Part shown: one piece after another, positions 54,861 through 64,000 of the stretch
Numbering within the stretch: the first letter of the stretch is position 1
How the letters are laid out: each line of letters starts with the position of its first letter
Source: Pyropia haitanensis
Taxonomy: Eukaryota; Rhodophyta; Bangiophyceae; Bangiales; Bangiaceae
Length of the DNA stretch: 64,000 nucleotides
Direction of reading: 5' to 3'
NCBI GenBank assembly: GCA_008729055.1
Contig: SDUX01000002.1
Coordinates: forward strand, 2,383,874-2,447,873
The notes under the pieces: model-generated
The model's database searches: none
Told to the model about the DNA's origin: nothing
Seen by the model: the letters and a program-made list of their open reading frames with translations, nothing else
Position numbers and translations under genes: made by a program

Positions 54861-55417
54861 GGGCACGTCCACCAATGTCGATATTCGCCGATATTCGTGC
54901 CACGTAGGAAGAACGTGGCGCGTCGGGCCAAACGTGGCACTGATGCGGTCGTTCATCAATGTCAACGAGCTATTCCGGCCTAAAACGAACCCCCCTCAGC
55001 GAATAGACTTGATATAAATGACGACATAACTTCCTCTCCGTACCCTGACGTCTGTTAGCTCCAGAGCTATCGCCGGGCCAAAACAGGGTGTTTTGGCCGA
55101 GCGATAGCCCTGGAGCCAACAGACCTTACCAATTGCCAGGGCGATGATTGGCTGAGAGCGTGCCACGTGTGGGCATCATTTCGACAGTGTGATAGTGGAG
55201 AGTTGTCAACACCAACGGCCTGGAACGAAGACGACGAACGGACCCGTGGTTTGGAAGGTAGCCTGTTGGTAGCCCCCGTCTCCACCGTAAGTCCACTTCA
55301 CGTGCTTCGCCTGATAGCTCGCCGATAGCCCGACCACCCAGACGCTGCCACGTATGTACACGTGGCGTCTTAAAACCACTCATTTAAGACTGATAGCCGA
55401 CATTGGTGGACGTGCCC
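54861..55417. mobile_element. 557-bp MITE-like element with 20-bp terminal inverted repeats
   Basis: GGGCACGTCCACCAATGTCG at 54861-54880 is repeated exactly in reverse complement at 55398-55417. Both ends are flanked by TTC, a possible 3-bp target-site duplication as in PIF/Harbinger elements, though three bases can match by chance. The interior is A+T-rich, has several CCACGT/ACGTGG motifs and a 75-bp near-perfect hairpin, and no coding capacity. Confidence 0.78.
55050..55124 (-). repeat. Near-perfect 35-bp stem hairpin
   Basis: Arms 55050-55084 and 55090-55124 match at 31 of 35 positions, separated by a 5-base loop. In a - strand transcript three of the four mismatches become G-U pairs, leaving one mismatch, so the - strand RNA would fold into an almost continuous stem. 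It could be a small-RNA precursor or a palindromic transposon core. Confidence 0.85.
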
Positions 55418-55978
55418 TTCTGTCCAAAGACAGTATGCGGCACTCGGGACGAGGACGCGGGCTCGTCAATTGGGCGGGGACTGTTCGATCTGCGCTGGCC
55501 CTGATTACATCCGCCCGCGGCCCCCGCCGGCTGGGCCGCCAACCCTTCCGTGCCGCGGGTGGTGCGGCCCCGCGCCGCGCGCGGTGTCCGCGCGGACGCC
55601 TCGGCCGCGCGCCGCGTGCGTCGGCGCGCCAGCCACCACCCGCCCCCATCGCTTTCCCCCCCGCGCCCGCGTCGGTCCCCCCCCCCCCCCCCCACCGCCG
55701 GCCGGGGCGGGACGGAGGGGCGGCTCCCCCCTCGTCCCCTTCCCCCAGCCGTCGCCCCGCTCTTTCCCGTCCCCCTCCCCACGCTACCACCACCCCCGTC
55801 CCCTACCCCGGCCCGTCCTCCTTCTCCCCCCCCCCCCCCCTCCCAGCGTCGCGCGGCAACCGCAACGGCCACCGGCGGCGCGGGCCATGCGCCCGCCGGC
55901 CGCGGCGGCGGGGCACTGGCGGCGGCGGCGGCGGCGGCGGCGGCGACGGGGACGGCCGCGGCGGCGGCGGCGGCTTCC
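55418..55978. other. Upstream region of the DAG lipase gene
   Basis: From about 55.5 kb the DNA is C-rich again, with a C run at 55678-55692 and many C-rich short tracts, typical of the 5' leader of genes in this window. An in-frame ATG at 55887 lies in another frame. No TATA box was found. Confidence 0.35.
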
Positions 55979-56173
55979 ATGGACGCCGCCGACGGCAGGG
56001 CGTGCCCGGCGGGCGGGGCGGCGGCGGCGGCGGTGGCGGCGGCGGCGGTGGGTGTGGAGGGGGAGGGAGGGGGGGGAGGGGGGGCGGGGGGGGGGGCACT
56101 GCCACACCCGCCCACGTCGCTGGGCGTTGGCGCACCTGGCGGTGGCGGCCGCCCCGCCGCTGCGGCAGCGGCA

Positions 56174-56213
<40 letters not shown>

Positions 56214-56536
56214 GCGGCGTCGTCCCCCCTTCCCCCCCACGGCCGTCGTGCGCGGCGTGTGGCGGGGTGGCGGCGGCGGCACCCGCGGCGGCCCCTCCTC
56301 CCGCCCCCCCCGCGCACACCGCCGACGCGGCGGGCGCGGACCTGTACGCCGCCCTCGACGCGGACGACCTGGCGTACGAGCTGACCTGGGGCGCCCGCCT
56401 GCTGCTGGCCGCGGTTACGTGCGGGTGTGGGTGGCCGGGGGGGGGGGGGGTGGGCGCGACGCTGACGCCGACGCTGCGAGTGAGGGGAGCACCTTTGAGG
56501 GGGGGGGCGCACGCGCTCGGGCGGGCGTCGCCGGCG

Positions 56537-56568
<32 letters not shown>

Positions 56569-56688
56569 ACCGCCCGGGGGGTCGGTGGGGGTGAGCGTGG
56601 CGGCCGCGGGCGAGGCGGCGACGGCGTCGGCGGCGGCGGTGGGGAGGGCGGCGGCGGCGGCGGCGGCAGGGGCGGCGGCAGGGGCGGC

Positions 56689-56755
<67 letters not shown>

Positions 56756-58637
56756 ACGCGCGGCTGCTGGCGGTGCGCAAGGCGATGCGCATCGCGGCGG
56801 AGCACGGCCTCGGCGACGCGAGCGCGCGGGATATGCTCCGCGGCGCCATCGTCTACTCGGCGTACATTGACTGGGAGGTGCGGCAGGAGGCGCGCGCCGC
56901 GGCGGCGGCCGCCGCGGCCGCGGCGCCCGCGTCGCCACCCACCGGCGCCGCGGCCGACACGGCGCGGGAGCGGCCGCCAGCGGCCGACGCGCCACCGCAG
57001 GGGGAGGCGTCGGCGTCGGCCGCCGGGGCGGCGGGGGCGGCGGGGGCGGCGGCGGCAGCGGCGGGGGCGGCGGCGGCGGTGCTGCCCGACGCGGTGCGGC
57101 ACCCGCGGCGGCGGCGGCGGCTGCGGCGGGGGGGGGGGAGCCTGCGCCGCTGCCCGCGGCGGGGGGGGGGGTGCTCGCGCCAGACGCGGACGAGCTGCAG
57201 CTCATCCACCACCTGATGCGCCACGCGGTGCGTTTGGGTGCGCCGCGGGGGGGGGGGAGGGAGGGGGAGGGAGGGGTGCGGCGGCGAGGGCGCGGCTGGG
57301 TGCCCTGCGCGCGTGTTCCATGGGGCCGGGGGGGGGGGGGGGGGGGGTTGGGGGGCGGTGGCGGCCATGCTGTCTGCGCCACTCGTGGCCATCCGCGGCC
57401 ATGCTGCTTGCGTCGCCGTGTGACCACCCACCCCCGTCGGCCGCGGCGTGGCCGGGTGGGGGGTGTGTCCGGCGGTGGGACTGACACGGCGCTCTTTGTT
57501 GGTACGGTGCAATGGCTGCGTGTGCGCGGTTTTTTTTATGTGGCGGTTGTGCATGCGGCGCTGCCCTTGTCCGCATCGCAACCCGTCCTTGCCGCCGCCC
57601 TCCCCCCCCTCCCCCTTTCGCTTGCACCCCCAGGAAGCGGTTTATGGCAACCCCATTGCGGCGATTGGCAACCCCCGCGCGGCGATGCTCGGCCTGACCA
57701 GCGAGCGCATCGTGCGGCTGCGCACGGGCGTCGCGGTGGAGGACGTGCGGCTCATCCAGATGCGTAACGAGACGTTCCGCCCGGCCCACTACCTCGCCGT
57801 CGACCACCGCATCCGCTCGATCGTCGTGTGCATCCGGGGGACGAGCAACGTGGCCGACTCGCTCACCGACATTGCCGCGACGCAGGACCCGATGAGCGTC
57901 CGCGCCGCCAGGGTGCGGGCCGAGAGGGGGGGGGCGGGCGCGTGGGGCTCCCCGCGGGACGCAGAGGGGGGGCCAGGTAAGAAGGCCTTTGGGGTGGAGG
58001 GCGCACCCGCCGGGCTGGGGCCGGTTGCCAACGGCCCCACCGTGGGGGTCGGGGCCACCCTGCGCGCGGCCGTCGGCGCCAATGCCAACGACAGCGAGAC
58101 GTTGGTGGGGGGACCCGACGGGGCCCCGTGGCTGCTGCCGCCGCCAATGCCGTCTGCGTCCGCCACGCCGACGGGGCCTGTGGCGGCCGCACCCCCGCCG
58201 CCGCGGGTGTCGCCGCCTCGGCTACCACCCTCGGTGCCAATCGCGGCGGCGGCGGTCGCCGCCTTCGGGCCGCATCCCCCCTTGTCGACGGCACGAGGCG
58301 CCCCCCTCCCTCCCCCCCTCCCCCTCGACGCCCTTCCGGCGGCGGCGGCCTCCCCCCCCTCTCGCCCCCCCCTTCGCCCCCCCTTCCCCCCCCCCCCTCC
58401 CCATTACGCCACGCACCCCTGGCGTTGCCCGCGACCCGCTGCGCGGCCACAGCCTGGCGCCCCCTCCCCGGCGCGTCGGCTCGCGGCTGTGGCGCACCTC
58501 CTCCCTCGACGGCGCCGCGCCGCGGTGGTCGCGCGACCGGCGGCCACGGCCGGCGGCCGCCGCCGCGGCCGCCGCCGCCACCGCCGCCGACGCGGCGTCG
58601 GCGGTCGATGGCGCCGCCGCAAGCGGCCCGCCAGCGC

Positions 58638-58680
<43 letters not shown>

Positions 58681-59267
58681 CAGCGCGGCCGGCGTGGCGG
58701 CAGCGGCGGCGGTGGCGGTGCCGCCTCCACGGGGCGTGCCCCCCTTTTTTGGTGGCGCGGTGAGCTCCCGCTCGTCGGCGCTGCTCGGCGCCGAGACGCT
58801 GCCTGCCGCGGGCTGGGCGGGCCTGCGGCGCAGCCGCCGCCCACCGGCCGGCGTGTCGGGCACGTTGGCCGGTGGGGGGGGCGGCGGCGGCGGCGGCAGC
58901 AGCAGCGTTTGGGGGGGTGACGGCGGGGGGGCGGGCGGCGACCGGATCTCCCCGCCCAGCTTGGCGCCTCGGGGCAGCTCACCCGACGCGCGCTGGCGGT
59001 GGCGGCGGCGGTCAGCGTTTTCCGACGTGTCCGCGGATGACCTGGAGCAGGTGCTCGTGCGGTTGTCCCAGGCGGGCGGTGGCGGCAGCGGGGGCGGGCA
59101 CGGCTGGGGCGGCGGCGGCGGCAGCGGCAACGGCGGTGGCGGCCGGCTGCCGGCGGCGCGCGGCGGCCACGGGTCGGCCGCTCAGCACGGCGGGGGGGGG
59201 GGGGTGGGGGGGCCGCCGCCGCGACCGCGGCCCCCGGCGGCGCCGGCGGCGGCGGCGGTGGCGGTGT

Positions 59268-59311
<44 letters not shown>

Positions 59312-61356
59312 GCGGCGGCGGCGGCGCGCCGGCCGGCGGCGCGTCGTCGCCGCTGCAGCGGCGGCGGAGCGCGTACGTGCCGGCTGGCGGCTGGGCGCCG
59401 CGGTCGCCCGTCGTGTCGCCCTTCCTCACCCTGCCGCTCGCCGAGGGCGGCGGTGCCCCGGAGCGGGGCCGCACCAAGGGGGGGTGTTGGCCGCCGCCGT
59501 CATCGCCGTCGTCGCCGCCCGACGCGCCTGCCGCGGCGGCGGGTGCCGCGGCGCCGCCGTGCATGTGTGGAGGTAGCGAGGCAACAGCGGCGGCGGCGGC
59601 GGCAGCGGCGGCCGCGGCAGGGCGGGCGGAGGCAGGCAGCGCCGCCGGCAGGCCGGGCGACGACGGTTCGGCTGCTGCCGCGGCGGGGGGCCCCGGTTCC
59701 GCCTCCCTCCACGACAGCCGCGACGCGAGCGGCGACGCGGAGGGCGGGCGGGTGCGGGGCTTTGCGCACACGGGCATCGTGCGGTCGGCGCACAACCTGC
59801 TGGGCAGCATCCGCGACGGCCTCGCCGCGGCGGCGGCAGAGCACCCCAGCTACCGGGTGGTGCTGACGGGCCACAGCCTGGGCGGCGCGACCGCCGCGCT
59901 GCTTGCGTTGCTGCTCGCCGACGCGGGCGTCCTGCCCGCCGCCCGGCTCGCCGCCTACGCCATGGGCCCGCCGCCGTGCGTGACCGCCGGCCTCGCCGCG
60001 GTCGCCGACGACACGGTCACGTGCGTCGTCAATGGCTACGATATCGTCCCGCGCGTGTCGGTGGTGACGCTCGCGCGGCTGTTCGCGGCCATCCGGTACG
60101 TCATGGGGCTGAGCCGCGCGGCCAAGGTGGGGGTGGACCTCGGCCTGCGGCGGCTGGCCATCAACTTTCACGCGCTCCGCGACGCCCTCGACGCGTCCGC
60201 GGCGGTCGTCGCGGCGGCCGCACCGCCGCGGTCAACGCCACCGCCGGCCGGCGACAGCGGCGGCGGGGAGGGTGGCGGCGACAGCGGCGGCGGCGGTGGC
60301 AAGGGTGCCGCCGCTGCCGTCCCCCCGACGGCCGCCGCCGAGGGCCTGTGCCTCCCCGGCCGCATCTACTACATCCGCCCCCCCCCGTCGCGCTCTTTTC
60401 CGCCCTGTCTCCCCTGGTCGGTGGCGGTGCCAACGTCGCCGCCGCCGGCGGTCAACCCCGCCGCCGCCGTGGCCGCCACCACTGCTGTGCCGCCTGTGGT
60501 GGGGCGAGCACCGCCGCGGCCGCTGGGGGCGACCTCCTCTTCATCTCTGTCGTCGCTGGGCTCGGCGGCAGCCGGCGACGCGGCGGCCGGCGCGCCCCCC
60601 CCTCGGCGGCCGCGGCGGCCGAGCCGGCGTAGCTCGCCGTCGGGTGGGCGGCCGCACCGGGCCACCGGGCCTGCATCCCCCCCCTGCTGCCACTTGCCCG
60701 ACGGGTGCGCCCACCCGCCGCAGCCGTGCGGTCACGGGCACGGTCACCATCACCACCCCTCGCCACCCCCACCCCCCCCCCCGTCTTTGTGCTCCCCCGC
60801 GAGCATTTCCTCCGCGTCGAGACCCGCCGCGGCCTTTTCCTCTCCCACGCCCCTCACCGGTACCGGGTCAACTTGCGGGGCGCGCTCGCCGCCGCGTCGG
60901 GCGGGGCGGTGCGGCCGATCAGCACTGCCGCGGCGGAGGGGGCGGGGGGGTGGCCGCCACCGCGGGCGCGTGGGCGTGGCAGGGGCTGCGGCGGCTGTCG
61001 TCGGCCGCGACGAGCGCGGCGGGCGGGATCTTGGACGGGTGGGAGGTGGTGGGGGGGGGAGGGGGCACCACGGGTGGCCCGGCGGTCGTGCCTGAGGCGG
61101 AGGACGAAGGCGGGGAGTCACCGAGGGTGGAGGGGGGGGAGGGCGGTGGGGCGCGGCCATCGGCGACGGAGGGGACACGCCCCTGGAGGAGCCTGTGCGG
61201 GGAGAGAGGGAGGGGGAAGGCGCCGCTGCCTCCGTCGCCACGGCGGCGGCGGCGGTGGTGGCGGGAGGGGGGGGTGCCCCTTCGGCGCCAGCCGCCGCTG
61301 CGGCGGCGGCGCCACCGGGAGCGGCAGCTGCGGCGGCAGAGCCGCGGCCCGTGCCT

Positions 61357-61396
<40 letters not shown>

Positions 61397-61518
61397 CCCC
61401 TCCCCATCGCCCCGCCCCGCCGCCGGCCGTCCCCCCCCCCGTGGCGCCGTCGGCCGCCACGCCCGCCACGCTGCCTACCACCACCCCCGCCATACTGCCG
61501 GCGGGGTCGGTGGGGTGA
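55979..61518 (+). CDS. sn1-type diacylglycerol lipase (lipase class 3)
   Basis: Around 1,700 residues in two exons (55979-57227, 57634-61518). The start is ATG 55979 (TTCCATGGAC). Class 3 lipases of the DAGL type release a fatty acid from diacylglycerol at membranes. Before the intron: DARLLAVRKAMRIAAEHGLG and DELQLIHHLMRHA. After it: EAVYGNPIAAIGNPRAAMLG, then RSIVVCIRGTSNVADSLTDIA (family VxxRGTxxxxDxLTD; 57808-57880). A disordered insert of about 600 residues follows, then GFAHTGIVRSAHNLL and YRVVLTGHSLGGATAALLALL (nucleophile Ser in GHSLGG, 59869-59886). Next are VVNGYDIVPRVSV (catalytic Asp), LPGRIYYIRPPP, and FLRVETRRGLFLSHAPHRYRVNL with the candidate His (60800-60880). The tail is Ala-rich. 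Frames change at G/C runs near 56700, 57130, 58385, 59190-59200, 60770, 60945 and 61190. The N-terminal four-helix membrane domain of animal DAGLs is not evident. Confidence 0.8.
57228..57633 (+). other. GT-AG intron in the DAG lipase gene (406 nt)
   Basis: Donor CACGCG|GTGCGT and acceptor TGCACCCCCAG|GAAGCG, phase 0. It joins HLMRHA to EAVYGN, matching the helix that precedes the lipase core in class 3 lipases. Confidence 0.82.
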
Positions 61519-62775
61519 GCGCCCGTCGCCAGGGGGGGGGGGCGGGGGGGAGAGTCGCCGTGACGGTCGGGGCAGAGCGGGAAGAGCGGGAGGGGCGCCG
61601 CGACACCGCGGCGCGTGGGGCTGGGCTGGGGGGGGGCGGTCGCCGCCCGCCGCCGCTGGAAAATACCGGCGCGCCGCGGCGTCATCGCCGCGGCCGCGTG
61701 CGGCCGCGGGACGAGGCGGGGGGCACCGTGAACGGGGCGTCCGCAGCGTCGGCGCAGCTGCTGGGGGGCGGCGCGGGCGCGCGCGGGCTCGCGCGGGCGC
61801 CGCCGCCGCGCTCGCCACCGCGTCGTGGGGGGGGGGGAGGGGGAGCAGTACGCCGACGCCGCCCCGCGGTGCGCCGCGCACCTGGGCGGCCGCACCCGTT
61901 GCGGCCGCGGCCGGACGCCGAGCGATCGCGGCGACCACCGCCAGCGGCCGCTCGCGCACGCCAGCGGCGGCCACCAACGTAGCTGGGCGCGGCATCAACC
62001 ACCTCGGTGTCCCGCCCACCGCAGTGGATCTATCACCCGGTGCCCACAATTCCGGACATAGGGCCGCTACCATCGGCCTTGTTCCGCCTTGCAAGGTCTC
62101 GCCCTGGGGTCCCGTGAGGGCCGATTTCCGTGGAAGAAAGGAGTCGTGGCGACGCTACGTGCTGCGGATGTACGAGTGACGTGTTCTTTCTCGACCATGA
62201 CCGTAACGACAACGAGCTCGTTCTCCTCCTGTAAAAGCGGGAGCTCTCTTGGATGTTCCCAAGGAGATACGTTCTTCCAATCACGAATTTCCACTTTCCC
62301 TGTTTCGCGAAAGGTGCTTGACCCGACAGTTTTGACCCTCACGGTCCCTGCGAGTTCGAATCATGTTTGGCATCGCCTGCGGACAGGTTCTGTTCCACTC
62401 CAGACGCTTGCACAGATGCGAGCACCCCTCGCAGTGTCAACACGTTTGTCAAACCGGTGCGAGCGCAGATGTAGGTCCCAGTCCCAGATGTTACCCCAAA
62501 CCCTTCTCAGGCACTGATCGGGGACCGCGGCCCACAACAGGCGGCCCGCCATGTGCTTCAGACCCACCGCCGGTAGACGAGGCGAAGACGCCAGTCATGA
62601 TGTAGGTCGTGGAGCGTTTGTGGTGGGGCATAGGAGGTGGATGCGGCCAAGGCGGTAGCTCTGGATAGGTCGTCGAAAACTGTTCCGGCCGCACCACAGT
62701 CGAACACGCCGCCACGCCGCTACCCACGTCCAGTACCGGAGTCCTGGGGGTTGGCGGGCGCAGGTGTTGCAGCAC
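61519..62775. other. 3' flank of the lipase gene and spacer
   Basis: GC-rich to about 62.0 kb, then A+T-richer. Only random-looking ORFs (for example 62089-62517, +). No RNA gene; a GTTCGAATC at 62352 is not part of a tRNA fold. Confidence 0.35.
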
Positions 62776-63114
62776 ATGCCGCCTCTCGAGCCGGGTTGGG
62801 ACGGCGCCCCTCTCCCGTGGTGGGGGAGCGCGGGCCAGCCGCCGCCCGCGGCTGCGGTGTCCGCGGTCGCCACCCGCACGGAGGCGGCCGCCGCGATGGC
62901 CCATCTCATCGGCCGCGGCGACCGCGTCGGGTCCCGCTCCACGCCCGCCGGCGGGGCGGCGCAGCGTCCACGGCTGCGCGGGCGGCGCCCAGCGGGCACG
63001 TGCTGCCGACCATGGGTGGGGGTGGGGGCGGGAGGAGACTGCGCATGCGTTGCCTCCGTGCCGTCAGCCGCCACCGCCGCCGCCGCAGCCAGAACCGCCC
63101 CCCCAGCCCTTTGA
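62776..63114 (+). CDS. Possible small hypothetical protein
   Basis: From ATG 62776 the frame has mostly G/C third positions for the first 70 codons (MPPLEPGWDGAPLPWW...AVSAVATRTEAAAAMAHLIGRGDRVGS) and ends at a stop at 63112-63114, 112 residues. There is no domain, signal peptide or membrane helix. The second half has weaker codon bias. It may be a first exon, a real small protein or chance. Confidence 0.25.
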   Translation: MPPLEPGWDGAPLPWWGSAGQPPPAAAVSAVATRTEAAAAMAHLIGRGDRVGSRSTPAGGAAQRPRLRGRRPAGTCCRPWVGVGAGGDCACVASVPSAATAAAAARTAPPAL

Positions 63115-64000
63115 TGGTCCCCGCAGCGCCTCGGACGCAGACGCCGGGACGAGGTTTTTTAAACGCGCCTGCGACGCCGCTGGGGGGTCGGTCTCTCCAC
63201 GGTAGGACGAACTCCCCGCCTGAACCCACGGACAGGACCCCTGTGGCGCAGTCCCTCCCTAGGCACGGCGGGCATGGCCAGCAGCGCGTCCTCTCAGCAG
63301 GCACGCAGGGAGCTGCGACGCACCGCCCGTGGACCATTCGCCCGCCCGCGCGACCGTGAGAGTTGGAGAGGGAGGTTGGGGGGAGGGGGGAAGCCACTCC
63401 TGTCCGACCCGCAGTCACCCTTCTAGCGGTCGGCGCGTCACGCTCGCGGCGCCTCGCGGCCAGCTGCCGTGCGTGGCCGTCGCCGTCGCCGCCGTTATCG
63501 CTGCCATCGGCTGTGGTCTTTCTCCGCCAGCGGCTGATGGGCGCCTCGTCTCTTCTAAATTTAGGCGGGTAAGAAGTAAAGAAAGTTTGGCGCGCGCGTA
63601 ACGGACAGGACAAGGGAGGCAGAACAGAATTTTTGACAGTAGCGGTACGCACGCCCACCCCGCGGAGCGTGGGTGCCGACCTCAACCCGCGTCCGCCCGC
63701 CCGCCCGCCCGCCCGCCTGCCTGCCCGCCCGCCGTGGCACCCACCCTCGTGGCGGCGGCGGAGCAGCCGCGGAGACAGCCGAGACACAGCCAGCCTCACC
63801 CAGTGTCGGTCAACACACCCCGACTCAACCCGCGCTCCCCCCCAGCTCGCCACCTCGTGTGCCAGTCCGCCCACGCCCGCACCCCACAAAATTTGTTATG
63901 AACGGTCCAGCGCCGCTGGTCAGAGCCGGCCGTCGCCACTCCCCCCTCCCTCCGCCGCCGTCACCTGCAGTCACCCACCCCCCACGCCGCCTCTCTGTCG
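63115..64000. other. Window end, no gene called
   Basis: Mixed composition, with a CCCG tetranucleotide repeat at about 63690-63735 and an A+T-rich patch at 63555-63640. ORFs on both strands are unconvincing. Confidence 0.35.

Noticed and set aside
62340..62370. GTTCGAATC as a tRNA B box
   Set aside because: No acceptor, D or anticodon stems can be drawn around it.

Overview
The window is nuclear DNA of a eukaryote with an extremely GC-rich, low-complexity coding style: long Ala, Gly and Pro runs, GC third positions close to 100% in genes, short G or C homopolymers everywhere, and few, short GT-AG introns. Together with a tRNA carrying an extra D-loop intron (a trait described in red algae such as Cyanidioschyzon), this best fits a Bangiales-type red alga (Porphyra/Pyropia-like). 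That placement is an inference from style and family content; another GC-rich alga is possible. A 400-base N gap (32389-32788) shows this is a draft assembly, and many genes change frame at G or C runs, so gene bodies are given as spans rather than clean ORFs.

Layout. 1-0.24 kb: 3' end of a truncated + gene. 0.66 kb: tRNA-Arg(CCT) with two apparent introns. 1.4-7.7 kb: MED12-like Mediator kinase-module subunit (+). 9.9-10.9 kb: CBM48 glycogen/starch-binding protein with a C-terminal membrane anchor (+). 11.2-12.9 kb: DUF676 serine esterase (-). 14.3-15.6 kb: KRP-like CDK inhibitor (-). 15.6-19.8 kb: no gene called. 19.8-23.9 kb: cyclic-nucleotide-gated cation channel with one verified intron in the pore (-). 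25.3-26.1 kb: hAT element with perfect 8-bp target-site duplication. 28.0-30.8 kb: EF-hand-like domain fused to a Raf-like (TKL) kinase (+). 32.4 kb: assembly gap. 33.2-34.1 kb: leucine-rich-repeat protein.

35.1-40.3 kb is a broken zone: a kinesin motor that stops abruptly, an ORF with a C2H2 finger plus PD-(D/E)XK nuclease in foreign codon usage, the tail of a membrane protein, and an Enhancer-of-zeste gene that ends inside its CXC domain without SET. 41.5-43.0 kb: NCBP3-like cap-binding protein followed by a CTU1-type zinc tail (-). 43.8-44.6 kb: inverted-repeat element, then the second half of a biotinyl domain (44.8 kb). 44.9-48.4 kb: gene-poor. 48.8-50.2 kb: five-finger C2H2 protein with a clear TATA box (+). 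51.0-53.5 kb: uncharacterised protein of about 800 aa (-). 53.9-55.4 kb: two abutting DNA transposon remnants (hAT with BED finger; a small element with a near-perfect internal hairpin). 56.0-61.5 kb: sn1-type diacylglycerol lipase (+). 61.5-64 kb: little that can be supported.

The genes do not form a pathway. They are a mix of chromatin and transcription factors (MED12, E(z), C2H2), RNA processing (NCBP3-like), signalling (channel, Raf-like kinase, DAG lipase, CDK inhibitor) and lipid/polysaccharide functions, punctuated by transposon islands that are markedly richer in A+T than the genes.
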